Shown in pieces: positions 1 to 6,896 of a stretch of DNA of 14,970 bases. The notes beneath the pieces were generated by a model. That model was not told where the DNA came from. It did no database searches and saw nothing but the letters and a program-made list of their open reading frames with translations. The stretch lies in assembly GCA_929200295.1 (NCBI GenBank), contig CAKMZE010000063.1:1-14970 (forward strand). The letters are read 5' to 3'. The number at the start of each line of letters is the position of its first letter. The first letter of the stretch is position 1. Both the position numbers and the translations under genes were made by a program. The stretch is from an uncultured Alphaproteobacteria bacterium (GTDB lineage: Bacteria; Pseudomonadota; Alphaproteobacteria; Rhodobacterales; Rhodobacteraceae).

Positions 1-1
1 A

Positions 2-1462
2 TCACGTCTGAAGAATTTTAAACAAGACGAAGATGGGGGTATGATTATCTTTTCTTTGTACCTTTTAATGGCGATGCTCGTCGTGGGCGGAATGGCTGTT
101 GATTTTATGCAGTTTGAGGAACGCCGCGCGAAAGTCCAAAGTGTGGCAGACCGTGCCGCGCTCGCCGCAGCAAACATACGCAACGAAAAAGATCCCGTAG
201 AGGTTGTGGCTGATTTTTTCGAAAAGGCCGGGCTTTCAGATTACCTAGATGGCGATGCGATTGTCACTGGATCTGGGAAAACTCGCAGAGTTGAAGTCAA
301 CACTACGATGGATATGGATACCTCTTTCTTGGGCCTTCTTGGGATCGACACCCTAGAAACTGTTGGCGGGTCCATAGCAACACAAGGAATCAACAGTATT
401 GAAGTCTCTTTAGTTCTCGATATTTCGGGATCGATGGACGCCGAAACATATGATTCATCAGGCGCAAAGACTGGCACAAAAAAAATTGAGGCACTTCGTA
501 GTGCATCTGTTGCGTTTATTGATGAACTTATCAACGAAGAAACTGAAAACCTCGCTTCGCTTTCAATTGTACCTTACGCACAACATGTAAATGTTGGTAG
601 TGATATTTTTAATGCGCTGTACGTAGATAGAAAACATTACTACTCTGAATGCGTGGAATTTAATGATCCCGAATTCAGTACAACTGCGATCAACACCTAC
701 AGAACTTATGAGCAGGGCCAACGTGTTCAGATCCTTCCACACAAAGATGATAAACCTGCTGAAGCTGGCTATGATCCCGCTCAAGCAATTTCACGACCAG
801 CTTGCCCTGAGGAATGGTACGAGGAAATCACACCAATTTCTCAAGATGAATATGCTCTTAAGAGGCAGGTTAGGGCCCTTCAGCCCCAGGGTGCGACGTC
901 CATCTATTTAGGCTTAAAGTGGGGCTTGGGATTACTCGATCCTTCGATGCGTTACAGTTTATCGGTCGACAGTGCGTTCAGAGATCGCCCACAGAGGTTC
1001 CTACCGAGAACGGACCCCGATTATCACACAAAAGTCCTCGTACTTATGACAGATGGCGCAAACATAACGTCACGGTACATCAAGCCAGAATATTATGAAA
1101 CACCCAGTATGGTTGGGCATTGGGCAGAGAATACGACCGAATTTTTCTTCCATAATTACTTTGGTACCGCAGCGCCCGACAAAAAAGAGTTCATCTATAG
1201 ACGTTTTGCAGGCCCTAAAGATGTCGGCAGAGGAACAGATGGAACAGATGCCGATGCGATCACCAGAAGCCTATGTAATGCTGCGCGCGACAATGGTATC
1301 ATCATGTATACCATCGCCTATGAAGCCGAGCCTGAAGGCGAAGCCCTAATGAACCATTGTGCAACATCACCAAGCCATTATTTCAACGCTACTGGTGGTG
1401 ATCTTACAGATATTTTCACCGAAATTGGTTCAAACATTACACAGTTGAGGCTTGTAGAATGA
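2..1462 (+). CDS. TadG-like pilus assembly protein with vWA domain (5' end cut by window)
   Basis: Envelope protein of the Tad/Flp pilus secretion system. The first ATG in the window (41) is internal: the frame is open to the left edge and the 13 codons before it read SRLKNFKQDEDGG, the charged tail that precedes the hydrophobic helix in TadE/TadG proteins. The true start therefore lies outside. Numbering from the ATG at 41: a membrane helix at about 1-20, then a putative Tad-like region, then a von Willebrand A domain with a complete MIDAS: D127, S129, S131 (DISGSMD), T286 (GATS) and D338 (MTDG). About 155 residues separate the first and second MIDAS parts, so the domain carries a long insertion with two Cys. 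Unlike the next two genes, the residue five places after the Gly-Gly is Ser, not Glu, so prepilin-peptidase processing is not expected. It overlaps the next gene by ATGA. Family assignment is firm; the exact role is inferred. Confidence 0.88.
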   Translation, partial: SRLKNFKQDEDGGMIIFSLYLLMAMLVVGGMAVDFMQFEERRAKVQSVADRAALAAANIRNEKDPVEVVADFFEKAGLSDYLDGDAIVTGSGKTRRVEVNTTMDMDTSFLGLLGIDTLETVGGSIATQGINSIEVSLVLDISGSMDAETYDSSGAKTGTKKIEALRSASVAFIDELINEETENLASLSIVPYAQHVNVGSDIFNALYVDRKHYYSECVEFNDPEFSTTAINTYRTYEQGQRVQILPHKDDKPAEAGYDPAQAISRPACPEEWYEEITPISQDEYALKRQVRALQPQGATSIYLGLKWGLGLLDPSMRYSLSVDSAFRDRPQRFLPRTDPDYHTKVLVLMTDGANITSRYIKPEYYETPSMVGHWAENTTEFFFHNYFGTAAPDKKEFIYRRFAGPKDVGRGTDGTDADAITRSLCNAARDNGIIMYTIAYEAEPEGEALMNHCATSPSHYFNATGGDLTDIFTEIGSNITQLRLVE

Positions 1463-2028
1463 TGCAGCTTAAAAAATACATTCGTAACTATCTTAGACGC
1501 TTTTCAAGAGCCGAAGATGGCAACGCATCAATCGAATTTGTGATGATGGTTCCTATTGCACTGGCAATTGCGATCTCTGGCTTTGAAACCGGAATATTCT
1601 CATACCGTCAGGTGATGTTAGAACGTAATCTTGATATCGTTGTCCGCGAGATACGCATTGGAAAATTAAACCTTGATCATTCGTCTAGCGCTGGGGATAT
1701 GCAGAGAGCTATCAAGGAACGGATATGTCATCATAGTGTAACAATTCCAAACTGCATGTCTGCGATACGTCTCGATATGCGTGTACAAGATTTACGCAGT
1801 TGGATCACCCTTCCAGATGGCGGAACGTGTGTTGACCGGTCTCTGTCAACGCAACCTCTTCCTACGATTCAAAACGGCGGAAATAACCAGCTCGTCATTT
1901 TGCGTGCATGCACGTTATATAAGCCGCTGTTACCAAATGCAGCGCCGGGTAAATCGCTCGCAGAAAACAGCGAAGGCGAATATGCATTATTTGCCACATC
2001 ATCCTTTGTCATGGAGCCTTACAAATAA
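1459..2028 (+). CDS. TadE/TadF-type pseudopilin
   Basis: Small bitopic protein of 189 aa, member of the TadE-like family of minor pseudopilins in Tad pilus assembly. A basic N-terminus (KKYIRNYLRRFSR) is followed by EDGNASIEFVMMVP and a hydrophobic helix at about residues 27-45. G|NASIE fits the class III prepilin cleavage pattern (Gly before the cut, Glu at +5), so processing by a TadV-type peptidase is likely; no such gene is in the window. The rest is a non-membrane domain with several Cys (RICHH, IPNC, GGTC, RAC) that could form disulfides outside the cytoplasm. The start overlaps the TadG-like stop (ATGA) with a GAGG about 8 nt upstream; a second ATG follows directly at 1462. The stop overlaps the next start (TAATG), so the three genes look translationally coupled. 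Confidence 0.85.
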   Translation: MMQLKKYIRNYLRRFSRAEDGNASIEFVMMVPIALAIAISGFETGIFSYRQVMLERNLDIVVREIRIGKLNLDHSSSAGDMQRAIKERICHHSVTIPNCMSAIRLDMRVQDLRSWITLPDGGTCVDRSLSTQPLPTIQNGGNNQLVILRACTLYKPLLPNAAPGKSLAENSEGEYALFATSSFVMEPYK

Positions 2029-2615
2029 TGGAAAAACTATCAATAAAAGCTTTATTGCAACGTTTTCGACGTGAAGAAGGCGGAAGCGTAAGCTTAGAGC
2101 TTGTACTCATGGTGCCATTGTTGGTGTGGTTTGTTTTTGCGACGGCTGCGTTCTTCCATGCTTTCCAGTCCAAATACGTTGCATTGAAATCATCATATAC
2201 GCTCGCTGATATGTTTAGCCGTGAAACTGGCTACATTACATCTGGCTATATGAACAATGCACATAACCTGCTTGATTACATGTCGATGGGGGCTAATGCG
2301 CCAGACTTTCGGGTAACTGTATTTACCTGGAGTGACAGCGCAAGCAAATACACTGTCCAGTGGTCGCGTGAGCGTGGAGGCAGAGGCACATATTCTTCAG
2401 GGAGCTTAAACCGTCAAGATGACCGCCTGCCAATCCTTGATGACGGTGAACGCGCGATCCTTATCGAGACATGGAGCAAATATGAGCCCGTGATCGACTA
2501 TAATATTGGCCTGACCAACTATGACTTCCCCAATTTCATGGTTGTCTCACCGCGTTTCGCACCACAATTATGCTGGAACGACACACCAAGAGATCACACT
2601 AAGAAAGTGTGCTAA
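2028..2615 (+). CDS. TadE/TadF-type pseudopilin, second copy
   Basis: 195 aa, same architecture as the previous gene: basic N-terminal stretch (LLQRFRREEGG), cleavage-like G|SVSLELVLMVP with Glu at +5, then a hydrophobic helix to about residue 46 and a probable periplasmic domain. The two proteins share only the N-terminal signature by eye, so this looks like the TadE/TadF pair rather than a recent duplication. Two Cys sit close to the C-terminus (QLCWND and the final KKVC), a possible disulfide loop. The start ATG shares its A with the preceding TAA stop; a GGAG lies 11 nt upstream. The 3' end overlaps by 4 nt the stop codon of the convergent gene at 2612-3100, so there is no room for a terminator between them. 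Confidence 0.84.
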   Translation: MEKLSIKALLQRFRREEGGSVSLELVLMVPLLVWFVFATAAFFHAFQSKYVALKSSYTLADMFSRETGYITSGYMNNAHNLLDYMSMGANAPDFRVTVFTWSDSASKYTVQWSRERGGRGTYSSGSLNRQDDRLPILDDGERAILIETWSKYEPVIDYNIGLTNYDFPNFMVVSPRFAPQLCWNDTPRDHTKKVC

Positions 2616-3100
2616 TTCTGGTCACGATCTGCAATTCGTAGGGCAATCTGTTCCGCCATGAACTTTGATTGCCCTGCGGATGTCACACCACCGACACCGA
2701 CCCTGCGCCCTAGGCGCCACCATAATCCCGGCGCCCAAATGTGGGGCTGCTTTTGGGTCAGTTTCAGCGTAAATCCATTCGATGGTTTCATCGCAAATGC
2801 GCCTCTATCGACCGCGATCACCTGAGAAAGCTCTGCGATCAAATACCCATCGCTATCACGCAACGCATCCTCGGTCAGGATGATTTGTGCGCGTGTTGCA
2901 CGGCGCAACCGTTCTCCCACCCATAAGATAGCGCCCCCTAGCCCCATCAGAAACGGTGTGAAAAACATCTTTAATGGTGGGAGCACCGCGATGTAGATCA
3001 CAAGCGCGCCCAGCAAATATAAGACCGCACAGGCCCCGACGCGCCGCATCGGTGAGGCCGCAACCACTGCGTAGACACCGTCTTGATCTGCTTGAAACAT
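2612..3100 (-). CDS. Conserved two-TM membrane protein, function unknown
   Basis: 162 aa. Two hydrophobic helices at about residues 22-40 and 46-62 form a hairpin, followed by a cytosolic-looking domain of about 95 residues starting at AQIILTEDALRD. That part (strand, turn, 'DG-x-LIAEL', 'VDRGAFAMKPSNGF', then WAPGLWWRLGRRVGVGG) has the feel of bacterial PH-like domains on small membrane proteins, but this is only an impression. I know similar hypothetical proteins from roseobacters and have no function to offer. A strong SD (GAGGGGGG) precedes the ATG. It lies 63 nt downstream of the dehydrogenase on the same strand, probably co-transcribed. Its TAG stop overlaps the TAA stop of the Tad gene on the other strand. 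Confidence 0.75.
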   Translation of the reverse strand: MFQADQDGVYAVVAASPMRRVGACAVLYLLGALVIYIAVLPPLKMFFTPFLMGLGGAILWVGERLRRATRAQIILTEDALRDSDGYLIAELSQVIAVDRGAFAMKPSNGFTLKLTQKQPHIWAPGLWWRLGRRVGVGGVTSAGQSKFMAEQIALRIADRDQN

Positions 3101-3163
3101 GAACGCCCCCCTCTCACAGGCGCTTTTATGTCGTGAGCCCGATGATAGCCAGATAAAGCTGGT

Positions 3164-4108
3164 TCATCTTTGTGGTACGACCTCATATCCGGGTTCTTCG
3201 GGCTCATCATCAATCATTTCGGATGGAAAGCCCGGAGCTGTGATATCAAGCCCGGTGGCATCTTCGAGCCTGCGGATAATCTCATCTGATTGCGCCCTCT
3301 CGCCGTAGCGCGCGATGCCATCTTTAAAAATCTCAACCATCAATGGGCTAATCTCAAGCGGGACATCATGCCTTTCCGCAATGTCTTGGAACAGACCAAT
3401 ATCCTTTTTGACAAGATCCATCGTGAAATTGATATCGCGGCATCCATTTAAGATCATCTGGCTCTCGGTTTCATGCACAAATGACGTGCCCGAGCTGATT
3501 TTGATCGCCTCATACGTTGTGGCGAGATCTAACCCTGCTGCCTTCATCGTGATCATCGCCTCGCACACGGTCAGTAGGTTTGCCGTCGCCAGATAATTCG
3601 TCATCACTTTTAACGTACTAGCTGAACCGACCTCCCCAGTGTGCAGCACCCGCCGCCCAAGGATCGTAAGCAGCGGCAAAACCCGCTCAAACGTCGCGCG
3701 GTCACAGCCTGCAAAGATGCTGATATTGCCCGTATCAGCCCTGTGGCATCCACCAGACACAGGGCATTCAACCGCGCTGCCACCTTTGGCTGTGACATCT
3801 GCGGCAAGCCTTGCCACCTCGGTTGCATCTGTCGTTGACATCTCCATCCAGATTTTACCCGGTCCCACATGTGGCAGCATCTCGGTGACCACCACATCAC
3901 AGGCTTGTGGTGACGGCAGGCATGTGATCACCACATCACATGTTTGCATCAAAGCCGCAGCACTTTCCCCCGCCTTTGCGCCACGGGCAACAAAGCCAGC
4001 CACCAAATCTGCATCAAGATCAAAGACATGCAAATCCTTGTCATTTCTCAGCAAACTTCCAGCAAGTTTCGCGCCCACATTGCCTAAGCCGATAAAACCA
4101 ATTTGCAT
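3164..4108 (-). CDS. NAD(P)-dependent beta-hydroxyacid dehydrogenase (HIBADH family)
   Basis: 314 aa cytosolic oxidoreductase of the 3-hydroxyisobutyrate / 2-hydroxy-3-oxopropionate (tartronate semialdehyde) dehydrogenase family. The Rossmann domain begins at once with IGFIGLGNVG (G7, G9, G12); the acidic residue at the end of strand 2 (VFDLD, D30) suggests NAD rather than NADP. The substrate loop ECPVSGG (SGG at 118-120) and the catalytic lysine in LKVMTNYL (K167, with N171) are present. The all-alpha C-terminal domain follows. The frame stays open upstream to 4183, but the family N-terminus and an AGGAGG 8 nt before the ATG at 4108 fix the start. The last 20 residues (MIDDEPEEPGYEVVPQR) form an acidic tail beyond the usual end. 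The exact substrate cannot be read from sequence; 3-hydroxyisobutyrate is one candidate, but no valine-degradation genes are adjacent. Confidence 0.88.
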   Translation of the reverse strand: MQIGFIGLGNVGAKLAGSLLRNDKDLHVFDLDADLVAGFVARGAKAGESAAALMQTCDVVITCLPSPQACDVVVTEMLPHVGPGKIWMEMSTTDATEVARLAADVTAKGGSAVECPVSGGCHRADTGNISIFAGCDRATFERVLPLLTILGRRVLHTGEVGSASTLKVMTNYLATANLLTVCEAMITMKAAGLDLATTYEAIKISSGTSFVHETESQMILNGCRDINFTMDLVKKDIGLFQDIAERHDVPLEISPLMVEIFKDGIARYGERAQSDEIIRRLEDATGLDITAPGFPSEMIDDEPEEPGYEVVPQR

Positions 4109-4116
4109 CTTATAAT

Positions 4117-4122
4117 CCTCCT
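4117..4122 (-). promoter_or_regulatory. Shine-Dalgarno that fixes the dehydrogenase start
   Basis: On the minus strand this reads AGGAGG, a perfect anti-16S match, with an 8-nt spacer to the ATG at 4108. It decides against the longer open frame beginning at 4183, whose extra 25 residues do not resemble the family. Confidence 0.85.
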
Positions 4123-4225
4123 GCATTCGTTTGACCGCAAAGCTGCGAGGGCTGACGCGCATCTTCTGCTCTAATACCGACACATCCTGTGCAATCGCGC
4201 ACAGAAATACACATTGTACCCCCGA

Positions 4226-4237
4226 AGGGCGCGCCCT
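4226..4237. repeat. 12-bp perfect palindrome between dehydrogenase and pirin genes
   Basis: AGGGCGCGCCCT is its own reverse complement. It lies in the 153-bp divergent intergenic region, 24 bp before the pirin ATG and just upstream of its SD. It could be a dimeric regulator's operator; chance is also possible in GC-rich sequence. No clear sigma-70 promoter was found around it on either strand. Confidence 0.4.
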
Positions 4238-4247
4238 ATCTAACCAG

Positions 4248-4254
4248 AAAGGAG
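4248..4254 (+). promoter_or_regulatory. Shine-Dalgarno that fixes the pirin start
   Basis: AAAGGAG lies 7 nt before the ATG at 4262, an ideal distance, but only 1 nt before the earlier in-frame ATG at 4256. The second ATG is therefore the likely start. Confidence 0.75.
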
Positions 4255-4261
4255 AATGCCG

Positions 4262-5173
4262 ATGTCAATTAGACCTACTCTTGAAATGCGCAAAGCCGTT
4301 GAGACAATGGAAGGCGCAGGCGTTAAGCTGCACCGTGCGTTTGGGTTTCAGAACCCAACCGAGCTTGATCCGTTTCTCCTATTTGATGATTTTCGCAATG
4401 ATCACGAAGAGGACTTCTTGCGCGGGTTCCCTTGGCATCCACACCGAGGGATTGAAACGATTACATATGTCCTAGATGGCACCGTTGCCCATGCTGATAG
4501 TCTTGGTAACGCGGGCGAGCTAAACGCTGGCGATGTGCAATGGATGACCGCAGGCTCTGGGATTTTGCATCAAGAAATGCCCCGCGGGAGTGCTGAGGGT
4601 AAAATGCATGGGTTTCAGCTCTGGGCGAACCTGCCCGGCGCGATGAAAATGACCGCGCCGCGCTATCAGGATGTGAGCGCGACTGATATTCCAACGGTTG
4701 TGGATGATGATGGCACCTCTGTCCGGGTTATTATTGGTGACTTTTGGGGCAAAACTGGCCCTGTGGATGGGATTGCCGCAGATCCACAATATTTGGATAT
4801 CTCCGTGCCAGCGGGATTGCGGAAAACCTTTCGGGTCGACACCTATAGGCGTGCCTTTGCTTATGTTTTCGCAGGCTCGGGGCGGTTTTCAGATGCAAGC
4901 GCACCCACAGGCGTTTTGCTCGAAAAGGAAGTCATGGGTGAAGAGGTCAACATCCGCGATATGTCTGGCAACCGCACATTGATCCGGTTTGGCACGGGTG
5001 ATGAGGTCACCGTGCAAGCCGGTGATGAAGGCATCAGGTTTCTTCTGATCTCAGGTGCGCCCATCGCAGAGCCTGTCGCTTGGCATGGGCCGATTGTGAT
5101 GAACACCAAAGATGAGCTGCGCCAAGCGATCAAAGATCTCAACAACGGAACCTTCATCCAACCTGCGCATTAA
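4262..5173 (+). CDS. Pirin family protein (bicupin)
   Basis: 303 aa, close to the usual bacterial pirin length. The N-terminal cupin carries the full metal site: H59 and H61 in WHPHRGIETI, then H103 and E105 in GILHQEMP. These match the Fe-binding His/His/His/Glu set known from human pirin and E. coli YhhW, some of which have quercetin 2,3-dioxygenase activity in vitro. The N-terminal RAFGFQ... DPFLLFDDF is also typical. A Pirin_C cupin follows from about residue 175 (YLDISVPAG) to 280. The cellular role of bacterial pirins is not settled; redox or metabolic regulation has been proposed. The gene is transcribed away from the dehydrogenase and ends 33 bp before the convergent DUF2842 gene. A start at 4256 would add two residues, but the SD favours 4262. 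Confidence 0.92.
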   Translation: MSIRPTLEMRKAVETMEGAGVKLHRAFGFQNPTELDPFLLFDDFRNDHEEDFLRGFPWHPHRGIETITYVLDGTVAHADSLGNAGELNAGDVQWMTAGSGILHQEMPRGSAEGKMHGFQLWANLPGAMKMTAPRYQDVSATDIPTVVDDDGTSVRVIIGDFWGKTGPVDGIAADPQYLDISVPAGLRKTFRVDTYRRAFAYVFAGSGRFSDASAPTGVLLEKEVMGEEVNIRDMSGNRTLIRFGTGDEVTVQAGDEGIRFLLISGAPIAEPVAWHGPIVMNTKDELRQAIKDLNNGTFIQPAH

Positions 5174-5206
5174 GCAACACTGCTACGCTTTGGGGCACTT
5201 TACCTC

Positions 5207-5434
5207 TTATTCGTCTGATGTTTTTTCGGGGTCCGCTTGGCCGATCCCTTTGAAGATTTTCTTCAAAGGGAAGGCCCAAAGCACACCAAGACCGACGTAA
5301 ACCAAAAGCTCGACCCAGATCGACGGGCGCCCGATCAGATTCATGATCGTGACCGCCATGACGATATAGGCGGGCAGCCCAAAAACGAGCACAACAAGTG
5401 CCCATCTTTTACGCGCTTTATAGCTTAACGCCAT
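5207..5434 (-). CDS. DUF2842 family small membrane protein
   Basis: 75 aa with two hydrophobic helices at about 11-34 and 40-56, a basic start (MALSYKARKR) and a hydrophilic tail. The sequence, including SYKARKRWAL, RPSIWVELLVYVGLGVLWA and FKGIGQADP, matches what I know of DUF2842, an alphaproteobacterial family of unknown function. It starts 9 nt after the purA stop on the same strand, with a purine-rich SD (AAGGGGGCGG) overlapping the end of purA, so it is probably the second gene of a purA transcript. Codons about 54-63 contain a perfect 12-bp inverted repeat, listed separately. Confidence 0.88.
   Translation of the reverse strand: MALSYKARKRWALVVLVFGLPAYIVMAVTIMNLIGRPSIWVELLVYVGLGVLWAFPLKKIFKGIGQADPEKTSDE
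5245..5271. repeat. Perfect 12-bp stem, 3-nt loop hairpin inside the DUF2842 gene
   Basis: The arm TCCCTTTGAAGA (5245-5256), loop TTT and arm TCTTCAAAGGGA (5260-5271) pair without mismatch. It lies within the coding frame for PLKKIFKG of DUF2842. Neither strand has a T-run after the stem, so it is not a standard intrinsic terminator. It sits 36 bp before the gene's end and could act in mRNA folding, 3'-end protection, or terminating convergent transcripts by pausing; coincidence of the lysine and phenylalanine codons is the null explanation. Confidence 0.7.
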
Positions 5435-5443
5435 ACCGCCCCC

Positions 5444-6736
5444 TTAATCCGCAAACGGATCAGTGACGAGGATCGTGTCTTCGCGCTCGGGCGAGGTTGA
5501 GAGCATCGCCACAGGGCAATCAATCAGCTCTTCCACACGGCGCACGTATTTGATTGCGGCGGCAGGCAGATCGTTCCAGCTGCGCGCGCCTTCGGTGCTT
5601 TCTGACCAGCCGGGCATTTCCTCGTAGATCGGTGTGCAACGCGCCTGCTCATCCGCAGCCGTTGGCAGATAATCGAGGACCTGCCCATCAAGCTGATAGC
5701 CTGTGCAGATTTTGAGCGTCTCAAACCCGTCCAATACGTCTAGCTTTGTCAGCGCAATGCCCTTCACACCCGAGGTCACGCAAGTTTGGCGCACAAGGGC
5801 TGCGTCAAACCAACCGCAGCGCCGCTTACGACCTGTTGTGGTGCCAAATTCATGACCGCGCTCACCTAGGCGTTGGCCATCATCATCATGCAGCTCTGTC
5901 GGAAACGGCCCTTCGCCAACACGTGTTGTATAGGCTTTGACAATGCCCAAGACGAACTCAATCGCGCCAGGGCCCATGCCTGTGCCAGCCGCCGCTTGCC
6001 CTGCAATCACATTGGATGAGGTCACAAACGGGTATGTTCCAAAATCAATATCCAAAAGCGCGCCTTGCGCCCCTTCGAACAATATCCGCTTTCCGGCTTT
6101 GCGCTTTTCATGCAGCACCTTCCAAACGGGCGCGGCATAGGCGAGCACCTCTGGCGCAATCGCGCGCAATTGCGCAAGCAAGGCGTCACGATCAATCGCA
6201 TCAAGCCCCAGCCCGCTGCGCAATGCATTATGATGGACCAAGGCCCGGTCAACCCGCAATTCAAGTGTCGCATCATCAGCAAGATCCGCAACGCGGATCA
6301 CCCGGCGTCCAACCTTATCCTCGTAACATGGGCCGATCCCCCGCCCTGTGGTGCCAATTTTCGCAACCGAATTTTGACCCTCTCGCGCGCGATCCAGCTC
6401 ACCATGAAATGGCAGGATCAGCGGCGTGTTCTCGGCGACCATCAATGTCTCAGGCGTGATCTCAACCCCTTGGTCGCGCAAGGTGGCGATCTCTTTGACC
6501 AAATGCCAAGGATCCAACACAACACCGTTGCCGATCACCGACAGCTTGCCACCACGCACAACCCCCGAAGGCAAAGCGTGTAGTTTATAAACAGTCTCGC
6601 CAATCACAAGCGTGTGCCCCGCGTTATGACCGCCCTGAAAGCGCGCGATCACATCTGCCCGTTCTGACAGCCAGTCTACGATCTTGCCTTTGCCTTCATC
6701 GCCCCATTGTGCGCCCACGACCACGACATTTGCCAT
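5444..6736 (-). CDS. purA: Adenylosuccinate synthetase
   Basis: 430 aa (E. coli PurA is 432). It catalyses GTP-dependent joining of IMP and aspartate to adenylosuccinate, the first committed step to AMP, in the cytosol. The N-terminus has the diagnostic GAQWGDEGKGK at residues 8-18 with catalytic D13, and GGHNAGHT with catalytic H41, at the same numbers as in E. coli. GRGIGPCYEDK, LLDIDFGTYPFVTSS and the late KLDVLDGF (guanine-binding) blocks are intact. The open frame extends 22 codons further upstream, but MANVVVVGAQWG is the family start and GAGGA lies about 10 nt before it. It is followed at 9 nt by the DUF2842 gene. A 14-bp perfect palindrome lies 28 bp upstream of the start and may belong to its control. 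Confidence 0.97.
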   Translation of the reverse strand: MANVVVVGAQWGDEGKGKIVDWLSERADVIARFQGGHNAGHTLVIGETVYKLHALPSGVVRGGKLSVIGNGVVLDPWHLVKEIATLRDQGVEITPETLMVAENTPLILPFHGELDRAREGQNSVAKIGTTGRGIGPCYEDKVGRRVIRVADLADDATLELRVDRALVHHNALRSGLGLDAIDRDALLAQLRAIAPEVLAYAAPVWKVLHEKRKAGKRILFEGAQGALLDIDFGTYPFVTSSNVIAGQAAAGTGMGPGAIEFVLGIVKAYTTRVGEGPFPTELHDDDGQRLGERGHEFGTTTGRKRRCGWFDAALVRQTCVTSGVKGIALTKLDVLDGFETLKICTGYQLDGQVLDYLPTAADEQARCTPIYEEMPGWSESTEGARSWNDLPAAAIKYVRRVEELIDCPVAMLSTSPEREDTILVTDPFAD

Positions 6737-6764
6737 TCGATATCCGTCCTCTTCAATCTGCATA

Positions 6765-6778
6765 CCCGCTATAGCGGG
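6765..6778. repeat. 14-bp perfect palindrome in the purA leader
   Basis: CCCGCTATAGCGGG is fully self-complementary. It lies 28 bp upstream of the purA ATG, in the 160-bp region shared with the divergent DUF6524 gene. Its place suits an operator for a dimeric repressor or a hairpin in the purA 5' leader; no purine riboswitch fold was recognised. Confidence 0.5.
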
Positions 6779-6896
6779 CTGGCAAAGGAGGGGGAACCGC
6801 AAATTGAAGAAATTCTCTGAGACATGCGCATGGGGGTGGACAGTGCCTATTTTTCAGCGTCAAACTACGCACAGTTTTCGCTTGGATGAGGGTAAA

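Noticed and set aside
41..43. ATG at 41 as the start of the TadG-like gene
   Set aside because: The frame is open to the window edge and the preceding codons encode the charged pre-helix sequence expected in this family; the gene is cut, not complete.
3639..4115. 158-aa open frame on the plus strand over the dehydrogenase
   Set aside because: Antisense shadow with low-complexity Ser/Ala/Pro composition; the minus-strand product has all family motifs.
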